From NCBI RefSeq assembly GCF_000150275.1, contig NW_002060969.1, forward strand, positions 310,943-374,942: a stretch of DNA of 64,000 bases, in the 5' to 3' direction. Source of the stretch: Trichoplax adhaerens (lineage: Eukaryota > Placozoa > Uniplacotomia > Trichoplacea > Trichoplacidae). The translations under genes and the position numbers were made by a program. Below are positions 13,254 to 33,900 of the stretch, piece by piece; within the stretch, counting starts at the first letter, position 1; every line of letters begins with the position of its first letter. Below the pieces are notes generated by a model. The model was not told where the DNA came from. It searched no databases and worked only from the letters and a program-made list of their open reading frames with translations.

Positions 13254-16200
13254 GTATGAATGAGTGGGTAAGAGTGTTCCACATAGCTAAAAATGGAGAG
13301 TTACTGTAAGATTAGAGAAATGCGGTATGTATATCAGTATATGTCATACACTCTACTACTACACAGTACACGGTATAAAGTTACTGAACCTCTGACAGGT
13401 CTACGACAAATGGTAATACTATCTGTTAAATGAGCACATTATCGTAAACCGTCAGCAAAGCGACGGGAGTTTGCACTAGTGCTGCTAAAACAGTTATTCA
13501 CCTTCAGTACATTTGTCCAAACATATCTGCCAATTCTTAGTAAAATTAACCAAGATTTTAAGATCTTGGTTCATTTCGTTAAAACTTGGCGAATTTGTTT
13601 AAATAAGCACTGTACAGTACAGTATAACGAAGGTACTGTATACAGTACAGTACAGTACAGTAGAGCCGTTTCAGCCGCATTTTTGGATAGTGTACAGTAC
13701 ATGCGGTACAGTACTTGTAGTCCTTTTGGTACTGTAATTGATTTCTGTATTCATTTACAGCAAAGGTAGTGTACAGTACACTACCGTATTTACGAATAAA
13801 TACTGTACAGTACAGTACTCGGTAATTTAGGATGATTCAGTCAAAGGCACGTAAGTCATGTTGTAGCTAGCTCACCGAATCGGTTCTTTCCCATCGAAAA
13901 CTAAGACGTTAGTCTAATCTATTAATTTTTAAGTATGAATTACCGCGATGTACTATACTGTATGTGTAGTACTTACTTTCGTACTGTTTCTTTCCAGGTT
14001 ACTTTCGATCAGTATCTGCTTTACTTTCCTAACAATAAAAATTAATTATTATTTGCATATACTGTACTGTATACCGTATACAGATTCTAATTTTCTGATA
14101 AACTTATTACACTACTGTGCAATGTACATACCTTTATACAGCAAGAAGGTGATTCACCTTATTGAATATACGCGTAACAATTACATATTAATAATAGCAA
14201 AAGCGAAATACAGTAACTACACGTCTTAATTGACTTCTAGCATAGTGTATGGCTATCTGCTGTACGGATCTTTTATAAATTTATCTTGTTCTATATTACT
14301 GTATGGTGTATAGCACTATAAAAAAAAACCTTTTAATAGTCTTTACGATTCAAATTGTTGAAAGCAGGATTACTATTAGCATGTTGTTGTAGCTTTTGTT
14401 ATGCATACAGACCCTTTTAAGATACTATATTATAGTCGGTAAAAATTCATTGATGGTTTCAGATAGACCCATATTATGCTCCGTAGAAGCCAACTTATAT
14501 CACTGTTATGAAATTTCTATTCTGTGCAGCTTTCCTATTACTCAATTTTTTTGTTACTGAATGCAACTGTATTTCCTGATGCGTTATTTACGTTATATTC
14601 TTTTGTGATTACAATATCTAAATTATCTTCTTTTGTACGATTATGTGATTTTAGGCTTGATTCATTGCAATCATCCCTGGTTGAGGAACGAGATAGATGC
14701 ACTATTTTGGAAGCAGAAGTTGGTAGTTAATCGCAGTAGATATTTGGCTAAAATTTACTACTTACATAACGGCCCTCTTTTTATCTTGTCTTCGGTAGCT
14801 GAAAGACTTAAGAATATCCACCCTGCATCAAAGGTACAAGGGCTCGATACTATTTTGACCTGCATGTCTAATTTCATATGTTATCACTGTTACGTGAAGA
14901 TACCAGCGTGCTCAAAGTACTTATGGGCTTGTGATAGTATCATACAGTATAACTAGCTGGAGTACAATATTACCTATACGAATTCAGATTATGCTTGCTT
15001 GTTGCTGTAGTTGTAGCTGTAGCATGTTATCGTGCTTATTGACTAGTGATAGCGTAGAAAAACTTACTACTATAATCAATTCGTAGAGAGTAGCGAAATT
15101 TCTGTTTCTTCTTTACTCAAATGTATATTACATGCGCACAGTTTATCAGACATTCAGTTGTTACCATTAAGTAGATATGGATCTACTGTAGAATAGCTGC
15201 TAGCAATGATCACTGATTCTAACCCTAACCCTTTAATTTCAATATTTAGTGACAAAATCAAAGCACTCACCACATCCCTAGAAACACAGGTATATTACAG
15301 GCCTTTGATGTGGTAGATGTCCTTCTATAACATTTGAATTACAGTTTTCTTGTCAATTGATATAATACGGTTATTTAATATTAAAACTTTACTCAACTGG
15401 GAAGTAAAAAAGCTTTATTCTTTAAGATGAATTATAGATCGAGCTTGGATGAACAGTTCAAAGAATCAAAACTGTATGAGAATCCAGATGAGTCTTCTTA
15501 TTAATCTGATTCTGAGGCCAAATGTAGTTGTATTTATTACACGGCATAATAATTTTTTATAGCTTTTATTAAATTACGTAAATGAACTAAACTTGTTGCT
15601 TTGTAAATGTTCTTTCTCAAATATAGGAATAACCGCGATCTTCAAGCGCAAAACTTATTGTTAACTGGTATTACATTTTTGTTAACAAATTGAAATTTAG
15701 TGTACATTTCCTTGATAATCTACTGAATATTAGGAACTTCCCTTGTGAAGCCTCAATTCGTTGATCAAACATTATATTCGTCGTAGTTAATACTGATAAA
15801 TAATTCACTGAATAACTTTTGACCAATTTTGACTTGATTGGCGAATCATTTTTGCTTTTATTGAACGTAATGAATCAGTGTATGGCAGTTTTCATGCTAG
15901 TTATAGTGATGTGAAAGATTAAACTTCTGTATTTTTATAACAACTTACATTTATCGGTATCCGTTTCATTATTTTATACTAGTATTGCTAACCGTTATCA
16001 ATGCTGTGTAAACGTTTTGTAGATCAATTATCGGAGCTACAACGTGAGCTTGAAGTCCTAGGAAAAAGAAACTGGGAATTGGAGGTTAGTTGAAATGTCA
16101 ATTGTAATATTGTACTTGAAAATCTTGCTTCAAATATGGCTGCACCATTGGATAACGTTCTAGAGATCTCTCGAACTTGCGACTTCACGGTATGGAAAGG

Positions 16201-19200
16201 ATCAAGAGGATATCACAGGTTTTGAGGAAAGAAGCAAGCGATGCGCTACCGATAATGAGGTAAGATTGCTAATTTGATATATTAAATGTAATTGTTGGAC
16301 CTCATGATAAGAACCACGTATAATGGAGTATAGATATGAAAATAACTTTATTACATTTCACCATGTAATATACCTCACCGAAGAAATACCAATTACCTGT
16401 GCAAGTAACAGTGTTCCTACTATCTGTTAGTTTACATCGTAAATGCATATATCTGAGCGTATTATCCTTTCAGCATTCTTATGTAATTAAATGGCTTTGG
16501 GAACTGTTTTCCTTAGTCATGAAATAGCTATACTGTAGTGATTAGAGACATGGTGTTGGGGTTTAGAATATCAATTTTATTTCGTAACCCAAAATGCAGT
16601 TGCATGATAATTGCCTTTTGAAAGATCCAGGATACTATTATCTGCAAGGCTGATACAGTGATTTCGTTGTAGTAGTTATTGGCGTACTGTTATGAAATAT
16701 TTCTAGATAGCAATTTGTTATATTTGTCTTATTAGCTGCAATGTCACCTAAAGTGCCTGCGGTAAATATACGGTGAATACAATGAGAACGTTGCCTCATG
16801 CTACAGTATATCAATAACCTTTGTATAAATATAAACATTACCTAGGAAAGCCAACGCCCCCTAGCTCGCGCTTTACCAACGCTTGATAACGATGATGCCT
16901 TCTCGATATCTGAAAAGCAGCTGTTAGCCTTTAAAGAGATGATCTCAAAGATTGATAGGACCACGTTTTCGGATACTCGTATCATTGATAACCTAACTAA
17001 AGAATTTGTTGAACCAGTCTACATCACCTTATCTCGGAAGCCATTCTCGAAGGCTTCTTTTGGAGTCATCTGTCCAAACATAGGTCGTCTGCCTGTAATT
17101 TCGCTGGATAGCGAAGAACAGCAAACCGTTAGTTCTTATATGCAGAGTAGTTCTTCCAGGAGCACTACCGGTTTACATTTATTCAGTATTATTAGCAATT
17201 CCACAGAATTAGCAGAAGATGTAACCAATTGTAATCAAAAGTCCAGCGCGAATATTTACATACAGACCGAGATTGCAAATTTGCAAGATGTATCTGTCCA
17301 AACCAATCAGCAGAAAGATGTCGTTTACCAACATTATTTTTTGACAGATCCTAAGCTTACGTTGGATGTGGCATGCCAAACAGATATTCCTGTTGATTCG
17401 GAATATGTGAATCAAATTGATTCTGATAGTCTTAGCCAAGTTACTTCTATTCAAAGAACATTGAATGAATTTAAGAAAGTTGATGAAGACAAAGGTAACC
17501 TCAAATACGAATGACTTGCTTATTGTAGTTCCTAAAATTTTAATTAGAATTTTTACCAGCTTACCTTTAGGATCAGGTATACTTATTCTTCACGAAATTT
17601 ATAGAATTAACATTAAGAAATCATTTTCTTTAAGACTAATTATAGTAATATGCGAAATATATTTCTTTACTAACGGTAAAAGTTTCGTTTTTTTTATTTG
17701 CTATTAATAATCTATTTATGGAAAGGCAGGAGCTGCAAGATCATTTCTAAATTATTCTTGTTCTTAGTTGTGTTGCTTATCGATTCAAATATTATTCGAT
17801 TTTTCTATAGAAATTATTAGGTTATCTGCAATGGAGAAATGGAAGCACAGTGTTAGGCCGGCATTAGGCTCCATTGCACAGAGTGCATTTGAAGAGTCAG
17901 AGGAAATACTTAAAGGAGCAAAAGGTTCATATCTGACAGAACTGAACTATGTACTTGTGAAGCATTAAGTCTCTATAAAATTTGAAGTAGTTTGTATTGA
18001 AGGTTTAGGCATACATACTGATATGCTTATACATTGTATTAGTGCTTCATTTACATTTCACAGCTTTTCAAATTGTAATTCAGTTAGGATGCGGAACCGT
18101 TGTTTAAATTTTAAGATTTTTGAGGCTATTAACTTGTATCGTTGTCAAGAGTGTAAACAAACTCAAACTCCGAAGCATTATTGAACATCCGTTTTATTAC
18201 TCATCCCTACTATACAGCATTAATACTTTGATTATGCTTACTATTAACTATGCAAACTTCAAATAGTTATTTGCATCTACTTAAATATCATTCAGCAGAT
18301 AAAAGCATTTATCGTCTCCGATGTGAATCAGATCCTCAGGCGAAAAAGTTAGGCATGGCTGACATTGCTGCTACATTTACTAAAAGTGCTCGCAAAGTTG
18401 TGAATAACGCGAAGACAAACTCTATGCTAAGATCTGCAACATTCAGAGAATCTACGTACGTGATAAGATTTTAGTCAAAGCATTACATGAAAGATACGCA
18501 GAGAGTTCAAAGTGATTTTGATGTTAGCTTGGTTTACTGTAGTCTTAACAGTTTATTACATGTGATGAAAATATGTTGAGGATTTTCGCTGTAGGTCCTT
18601 AGTATTTTTTCCTTAGTTTGGAGCTTGCATGATTATACACATGTACAGTAGATAATATCCATAACTCACTGGTTGTGAACTAAAATTTATTAATCATTTT
18701 ATTAGGTGGGATACCTACGACAATATTGAGGTTTGGAATATATACTCTATACTGCTTCGGATATTCTTTCTAGAAATCATTTAAATATGAAATGTAGATC
18801 TCATTATCAGAAGTGCTAGATCCAGATTTAATAGTATAAATGTCTATTCGTCAACACGCTCAGGATCGTTACACAAGATTAGTGTTAGCATTCAAAACGG
18901 ATCAGTCAACGATGTCGGTTAGATTATCTTCACAGGTGCTGCTAATTTGTAGTATTTACGGTTAATTCCTGTAATTTGCTCTATAAGGATAAGCACCTTT
19001 TGTATCTTAGGAGCGTAGCTTAAAGCTAACGGAATCGAATGCCAATAAGGAAATTATTGACCTTAGAAATGTTATAAAGGTGCTTAGCAATAAGAAAAAT
19101 CTATGGCCGACTGAGCACGCTTGCGTAACTAAAATGTTTCAGTACAACAATTGAGCCGTACTCAAATAAATCTAATATATATATTTTAATGGCTGAATCA

Positions 19201-21541
19201 TCGTCACTTAATAAATGTAGCGGCTATGTATTTAGTTATAGATTTACAACCGTACGTAACCCGATTTAATAGTTTCATAACGAAGATTCTCAATTTATTA
19301 AACTATTTGTGTTTCGGACAGATTTTGAATCGATTGATTACAGATCTTAGAATAAAGGTAATAAGCTTACTTTCTGGTTCGAGCATAATTCAGAATGACG
19401 TTTCTCTCATAAATTCATCTTTATATACTAGGAGGTTATTCGAGCGGCGGAAGACTATACTGACGTTCTGGAAAAATGCCTTTCCAGGATAATCAGCAAA
19501 GCTGAAAGTCTTGGTAGCGTTCAACAAGTAAGTGATTGTTGATTTCCTAAAGATTCTGATCTCAAGACCTTGTCCTCATAAATTTGTAAATTTTAACCAT
19601 TTTTATCTTTTATACTAATTATACTTTCATTTAGGAAGAAAATCTAAGCATGTCCATTAAAATACTTATATCATACTCAGAGCATTTGAAGCGACAAATT
19701 GCCGGACAAAAAGAAGAACTTGAAGAAGCAAGGTTAGACTTTACAAAATTCGAAGTTTCTTAGAAGAACAGAATTGTTCCTTTTGTAATACAGATTGTAA
19801 TTTATCTCTATAAGAAAACGGCGTGATGAGCAAGCCCTGCAGAATACCGCTCTTCGTACTATAGGAGCAATGCCGTCAATACAAAGTTAGACTGTATTTA
19901 TAATCAATCTTGATTCTCCACTATAATTCTGAATATTTCCCGTTGCCTGCAATAATTCAGTAGTATTTGTAGCGGATATATAACTAAACTGATATGATCT
20001 TAGTCGGTATTATGCTAATTAGGCTATTAAAAATTTAATACAAAAACAGCATCACATGCTAGACTAAGGCATCGAAAAGGTGTCACTTCAACAGATCCGA
20101 TTCATTCTCAATCCCCAAGGGTAAGTTTTATGTTGAGATCTCACTGAAGTTACAAAACATTGCATGCTTATTTAGCTAAAATTCGGTAAAAATTGTCGCA
20201 TGACAGTCTTAAGATTTCTTAGAAGCGAGAAAACTGCGTATCCGAATTTTTAATAATTCTTCTTTAAAACTTATCGAAGTTGATGACATGTCTGTTCGTT
20301 ATCGTACAATAGCTTGATCGTCGACAATCACTTGGACAGTCCTTTGCGCAAATGGCTTTTAGAGCAGCGCAAGCAATCGGTTTACAAGAAGAAGAAGAAA
20401 AGGAAGGTGCTGAAAAACAAGAAGTTGTAAAAGGACCTATGAGAAGGTATTGCACCTAGACATAATTCAGGCATTATGCTGCAGTAGAATATGCTGCTAA
20501 TAACATCAATCTTTATCTGATAACGACTCTGATGATTAAAAGCAATGAATAAATCTGCTACTCTAAACGTGACAGGTCGTCATATTAACAGTGTTATAAT
20601 ACAGTTTGTCGTAGTGATATTAAAATAGGATCACTCAAAATTACAATTTAGGAGACGAGGGCCAGTGATTGGTGCTATTGTCGAGGAAAATCCAGATAGT
20701 AATTTGGAAATCGTAAATCAAGACAATCACGAAGACGCTACCACCAATAATACAGACATTTACCAGCAAGGGTATAATATTATGAAGGCACTGCAAACTA
20801 GTGTCTGGCATAAAATCATTTATTACTTGTGTGTTATTACAGATTTGAAAAAGGATTACAGACACGGATTAGTAATGAAATGGAAGAGATGCATGAACAG
20901 CAGGATGCTATTGAAGCAAATGTTCGTATGCTAACAGAAAGGTAAATCAATCAATCTGTTCAACAAGTATCTCTGAGGAATTTCTACGCGTATTCTTGAA
21001 AGGAATTAGAATATTTCGCAAAATTAAATAGTACGCGTTTATGGCGAATTAGTTTTGATCAACTGTACAGGTTAACATTAAATGTAACTTTTTTTCAACT
21101 AGAGCAAATGTTTTAGAAGAGAAATTTACAACAAATGATATAGAAAAGTAAGACCACTTATGAACTCATGATGTTTTGTAACTTATGTAAAATTTTTGTA
21201 TATAAGTTTTGTTCTATTTAATTAATGAAGCTGAGATTGTTTAAAATTTACAGATTATTTAAAAATAGAAATGATAATGCTACTTCGAAAGACATGATAC
21301 ACGAAGCAGGTAGCTGGCGTGAGGAATTTCTCATATCCTGCAATAATATATTGTTGAATTATCGATGTTGGATGCAGAGCAAATACGGGAAGAAATTGTT
21401 TTGGTTCCTCTTTTTTATCGCCATTTTTATGCTGATCTGCATCTGGTATTTACCTTTAAGTAACCTGGCGAAACATGTAGCTAGCATCAGCCATAGCTAT
21501 TTATCGTCAACAAGAAGTCGAGAGCCACCAACTCCTACATA
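6000..21541 (+). CDS. IRAG/LRMP/KASH5-like nuclear-envelope protein
   Basis: About 35 exons, over 1,000 residues. The start is the ATG at 6000, in exon 6000-6182. Exons 6000-6182 and 6294-6427 encode an EF-hand-like module with FRVCDVQSTGEVRISK, LARLFDPGNGD and RRWISS, closely resembling the head of KASH5. Many short exons (about 7.3-16.3 kb) encode coiled coil, with larger exons at 9219-9786 and 16844-17494. Exons at 19432-19528 and from 19635 read AESLGSVQQ then SMSIKILISYSEHLKRQ, the IRAG/LRMP (MRVI1) signature. The last exon, starting near 21254, has a transmembrane helix (FWFLFFIAIFMLICIWYLPL) and ends REPPTPT, like the proline-rich tail of KASH proteins. Known relatives anchor IP3 receptors or link the nuclear envelope to dynein and centrosomes. 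Phases join from 16.8 kb to the end. The link from exon 2 through about 6798-6841 to the exon near 7280 is unresolved, so two adjacent genes remain possible. Confidence 0.75.
12829..13075. repeat. TACTG/CAGTA array with inverted repeat
   Basis: Palindromic TACTGTACAGTA words. A 19-bp perfect inverted repeat pairs 12830-12848 (GGTAATGTAATGTACTGTA) with 12882-12900. It lies inside the large intron of the KASH-like gene. Confidence 0.85.
13217..13247. repeat. (TA)n microsatellite
   Basis: About 15 uninterrupted TA dinucleotides in the large intron. Confidence 0.9.
13411..13490. repeat. Dispersed repeat, copy 1
   Basis: About 80 bp with clear similarity to 46363-46451. Both start TGGTAATACTATCTGTTAA, share ACATTATCGTAAA and CAGCAAAGCGACG, and end near GAGTTTG(C/T)ACTAGT. 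Probably a fragment of an interspersed element; no ends or open frame are recognisable. Confidence 0.75.
13607..13815. repeat. TACTG/CAGTA pentamer array
   Basis: Second repeat cluster in the large intron: repeated TACAGTAC and TACTGTAC words, including several CAGTA units in a row near 13643-13660. The open frame at 13479-13769 runs through it and is not believed to be a gene. Confidence 0.85.
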
Positions 21542-22983
21542 AACTAAACGATTCTTGGGTTCCTTAGTAAAATTTAATACTTACTTTTCTGACAAAGAAT
21601 ATATATAAACAAGCATAACAATTTGAAATAATACAAATAATAATTTTATCTATTACAGTGGAGTATCTAAGTACCGACTTTACAATATGATCGCTATAAT
21701 TGAAAATCGTTCTAATTTGTTATTTTTCTTTGTAATGTTACGCAATTACCATTACTTAATACCCTGCAATATTACAACAAACCTCGAAGTTATTATACAT
21801 TGATATGGATATACTAATGCTGGACTGAGTTTGCATCTCCGATGGTGTATCTTGTAAGTTTTAGCGTGGTACTTAACCGAAATTTGGGCTGTAGAAAAGG
21901 CGACGCATTGCTACATTCAGTCGATCAGTAAAGACTGATTGATAGCAGCTCCTATTATATATTAATATAGCTACTGTTATTATATAGCATACAGAAACGT
22001 GACATACTTTTCTGGTAATGTACCCCTTGCATACAACCCTTTAATAAAGATTGTATACATGATGTATATATACGACCTACTATTTACGACGAATTGTTTG
22101 AAACCTTGCAAAGTAGTAATTCATTCTTATTATGCTGCTATATTTCGTAATCACGAATATTTCCGTGTAATGACCGAAACTCCTGTACAATCAATCAAGT
22201 CGCGTTACAGTAAGAGTGTTTTGGAAAATTAATTAGTCCATCAAACATGGCAAATTTCCTATGTAATACGACAGACATCTACATGAGAAACTCGATATGT
22301 TTAATAAATTTTCCCGAAATTCGTTTTTATGTAAGTTGAAATAACTACAGCGTGTCTAGCTTCACGATTTCATAATCACGAATGTTTCTGTTCACGGCCG
22401 TAACCCCTATATTGTCATGGACCACTAATTACCTTACGGGTAAAGTATCTAGTGATCCTTGATATGGTACGTGTACTCGAGCATTTGTAAAATGACCCTC
22501 TTTACTCTTTATTAACTTTACAGTACAATCTAATTCCAGGAGCACAGTACAGTATTTAGTTATTTCGTATTATCATTTAAAAAACAGTTTTTGTACTGTG
22601 TTATGCTCGTAGAGTTATTAAACATGAAATTTCGGGTACGGTACATTAAGTTAATCAAAATGTTATGAGATATAAATTCGTAAATCAATCAAAAATCGTC
22701 GACTGTAAAGAAGTTCCTATACAAGTGCAGTGCAATGAAATATAGTGTACCAGTGCAGACTAATGTTACTTTATCTGGCTACTATTGTCGTGCTGCGGTC
22801 CTGTACGTGTATGGTATGATTGGGTAAATGCTAGCACACCAAGGCAAGAAGAGAACAGTACGACAGCTGGACGACGGATGGATATGGGCGGGGTGATGGG
22901 GAGAAGTTAGCGCTAGTCCTAGGCAAGAAAGCTGAAACAGCAGCCTTTTTTTCACCATATGATGAACACTAGGGTCTCTACTA
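21542..22983. other. Intergenic gap between KASH-like gene and TTLL1
   Basis: About 1.4 kb, the 3' end of one gene to the 5' end of the next on the same strand. No exon or RNA gene is seen. A few TACAGTAC words occur near 22520-22560, well below array density. The TTLL1 promoter should lie in the right part. Confidence 0.6.
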
Positions 22984-30019
<7,036 letters not shown>

Positions 30020-30909
30020 TAGATATATTTTTGTAAGATTGAATGAATCACTTTAAATGTAGGAGTAAATTTGCAATATGACGCATGTAACATAGTCTCT
30101 GTCTCTAGTGTTAGAAATTTTGTAAAATTGTTAAGAATATTGATATAAACTAACCATATCGAGTAGCTTGATGGGAGAAAGCGTTAAATTGTAAACAATC
30201 TATGATAACTATGGTAATAATAATCTATGGTAACTTATGCTTTTTAATTCTTTCGTAACATCAACATCTAGCTAGATTTAGCTATACTACTGTAGGGCGC
30301 ATAATACTATAGTTAAATTATTACTATACCCCACTCCGTCTTTGAGTCAAATTTGAAATTTCATTTGTGTATTGTGCTAAGAACCGTTATCAATCTTCGT
30401 TAAAAATGCTTGACAAAGATTGCTTTCAGAAGTATCTAACAATATTTTTCTATGCTTATAGCATAAAGCAATTTAGTACAGTATGTTACTTAAACTAAGG
30501 ATTCTTACACTACTAACAAATTTAAGAAGTTTTCGATATGAATAGCTACAAATAATTAAAATCTGCTTATTAGTACAATAGCGTATCTGAAAAGCATTTA
30601 ATTTATTAAGATTAGTAGATACAATTTTATGGCGGATAATGTTGGCCCATCCTTCGAATTATAAGACAGCAGTGTACAAATTAAAGATTGGTATTTATTC
30701 ACTAAATTTTTTAATCATGTACACATAAAAGCTAACTACACCTTAATTAGGCGCAAGTACAAATTGTGAGCTGAACGTAAACCATAGAAAAGTAAGACAA
30801 ATAACAACTAAAGTGCTGAGATTCCTGATGCAGTATGAGGTGATTTCTACTACCATAAAGTATAGCTAATACTAGCGAGTACTACGTTTACGAATTAGCA
30901 TCAAGGCAT
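30020..30909. other. Convergent 3'-3' gap, TTLL1/PSMD13
   Basis: AT-rich DNA between two stop codons that face each other. It must hold both 3' untranslated regions. No exon is seen, and only one TACAGTA word (about 30478), unlike the repeat-rich divergent gaps. Confidence 0.65.
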
Positions 30910-33900
30910 TTAGGCAACAACTTCAGGGGACTTTTCTTCAATATTTGAAACTGTTTTTCTAACTTTATCGGACCAACTGCTTATCTGTTCTTTCAATTCG
31001 GTTAGCTGTCAAAATTATTTACAGGATTAAATCAAATAGCAGAATAAAAATTTATCATAAGAACGTTTCTATAGTCGTTCATTCACGAAAGCAATAAGTG
31101 TAAAAGCGTCACCTGTGATAGATCGAGTACTCTAGGCCGGACCCATATCATTTCAGCTCTTTCAAATACTTGATTGATTTTGCCTACGGTAGAGATTTAT
31201 AAGTTGAGTACAATTATCTAGGTAAACTGAAATGGTCAATGCATTTAAACCTTCAAGTAAACCACGAGCAAAAGCTTTCATGACAAGCATCTCAACCTGA
31301 GGAATGCCGAATAAGAGCTTATTACTGTTATGCAAATAGAATTTCAATTTATCACTGGAGTTAGATAGTAAAGAAAGGCTGTCTGATTTTTTCCCTTATA
31401 AGATACTCATACCGAGCCTAATGGTGTTTTCGTAAAGTGAGAAATTTCTTTAAAACTTAGAACTCGATTATTGGCCGGTTTATGAAATGTTAGCTTTTAA
31501 AAAATAATCGATGTAATTAAATGTATCATGGCTTAAGAGACGGTGTTAGTACAAACGTAATGTAAGTACGAAACACAGTAACGTAAGGTTTAATGCCATA
31601 CATACCTCAACTAGGCCAAATAGGGCCAGCTTTTGTCGTAAGCTCCCTTCATTTTGAGCTAATTCGGTCTATCAAAGCACGTTTGTAACTACGTCAGGAG
31701 GCAATGAAACGTTCAAACTTTTCTCTACGCATGGGTATATTTTACCTGTTCCTTCCAGTACGGTTTCAAATTCTCAAAAGATTCATGATCTCCTAAAAGT
31801 AATATAAAGGAAGATTTAGTGAAAGAAAATTTTAAATTCAATCATTGCCGGTAGTATCAGAAGGGTGCAAAACTGTAACTTTTACCTTTATTAAAGGCTA
31901 ACAGCATTCTTATGATCCATTCATCATTAGTTTTACGTAAAGAATTTAATATTGGATGAACGAGCTACAAATAGCCGAGCAAAAGAAACATTTATTGCAA
32001 CTTTGATAGGTATTGCTAAATATATAAAATCCTGCATTCAGCATACATTACCAGTTCCCCAAGATTAAATAAATTATCCGCCAACAGTGCGGCAAAGGAA
32101 AGGTCACGTGCTCGAGCTTTTTGTTCATCCACTATCATTCGAATATTGTAGCATATACAATCCACATATTAATTAATTATAAAGCATATTAAAATTTTTT
32201 ATACAGGAAAATCTTATATATCTATAATTTACATGTAGCCTTACATGTCATATCTTTTAAGTCAATGCAACCTAAAAATCTCAATGCATCAGCAAAGTAC
32301 CCTGAAAAATCTCCTTGCATCTATTAAAATTCATTAGTCATCGATTAACTTTAACTAGTAATAATATCGAGTTCATGAATCTAATAGAAATCAAGTTTAA
32401 CAAATTGAAGCATTACCTTACAACATTTGCTACACAGATCATAGTACTGGGCATGTACTGATGTAATCCCTTGCATTTCGTCCAATAGGGGTGCAGTTTC
32501 ATCAACAACCCTCTAAAATTGATCAGTGATCGTTACGAATCTTTTTAAAACAATAACTAATTAATCATTTGCCTACCTTGACAGAATTCAGGTCATTCCT
32601 TGCCAAATATATTCTTCCTATGGCGGTCTTGCATAATACAATTGATTCGACGTCTTTATTGACCTGAAATGTTCGAATTCTTTTATGTAAAGGTCTTTTA
32701 TTAATTGCTGAACATAAAGAAGTTCACTTATGTTATGGAGCGTCATGAATTCGCTTCATATAAATCAAACCCTTAATACCTTTTCGAGGACCCCTTCTAA
32801 CAGATGTATCGAATACTCCAAGTCTATTGTAAGATACGCCATCAATGCATTGATACAGACTTAACATCTGAAAACTATTAATACTTGCCTGTTATTTGTT
32901 TAACTACGCACAGTGATATTTCGACAAGAGATAAAGGACTAATCCTGTTTTACAAATAGAAGCTATTAGAATGAATAATTTTGTAGCTAAGACTTTCGTA
33001 CCAGAGCTATAAAAATACAATCAAGATTTTATCTCCGTTATGACTTCGTCGATGTTAAGCAAAACCTTAGCAAATATTAAGCCCATCTGCGGTTACTACT
33101 ATAAGTTCAATATATATGTTACTATACAGTATTACGATTGTGTCCTTCTCTAAGCATCCAAGTACACGTTTAAAATTATTTAGCTCATAGAGTATCATTT
33201 ACTGCTTTATTTCTTTAAATCATAAGAAGTAAATTTTGAAAAACCCAGACAAAAATGACAGAGAAACAGATCTTCTAAATCAGTAAAATATGATCCTATG
33301 CTATTGATACTATAATGTATATTTTGTGTAGTAATGATCACGATTATTGGATATCCAAACCTTAATTCGATATCTGAAATAAATTGTTGGTATATCTATA
33401 AAGGTAAAACAGCATTCAGCATTAATCATTAGTACCATACACCGTGATGTGACGTCCGAAGTCATGTGATTTATAACTTTAGGTTTTTCTCTAACCTTAT
33501 AATTAGTGGAAGTAAAATGTTAATGTGACGATTATTCTATAATTATACTACACTGTACACTACTTTATGGGTACAACTACCTTATACATTTGGTTGAAAT
33601 AACTTCCTATACACTACGCTTTTTTCATATTAATTTCCAAATTAAATGAACCAATGACTTTGGATCACATCATCGTCCTACAGTAAGTAACTATTTACTG
33701 TACATAATCGCTTAATTATCTCTAACAAGGATTAATGTATCATTTACCTCTAGTAGTTCATCTCCCGAATTAAAATAACTCGAATTCATAAACGAATTTA
33801 ATTCCAACGTTAACTGATGCCACAATCTGTACTGAAATAAATGCACATAAATGAGTTAATTAAAAACAGACAGATCAAGCTAAAGATACAATAATGCGGA

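Larger units (their letters stand above)
11102..14654 (+). other. Large repeat-bearing intron of the KASH-like gene
   Basis: The exon ending at 11101 (GAATTAAG before GTAAGT) and the next recognisable coiled-coil exon (from about 14655, after TTTTAG) bracket 3.5 kb without an exon I can support, far longer than the gene's other introns. It holds TACTG/CAGTA arrays, a TA microsatellite, a 19-bp perfect inverted repeat and one copy of a dispersed repeat shared with 46.36 kb. Open frames inside lack conservation. Confidence 0.6.

Noticed and set aside
18840-18936. ATG (MSIRQHAQDRY) as start of a separate IRAG gene
   Set aside because: An in-phase join from a donor after 18459 to an acceptor before 18864 (CTCAG) keeps one continuous frame; a second gene stays possible but is less economical.
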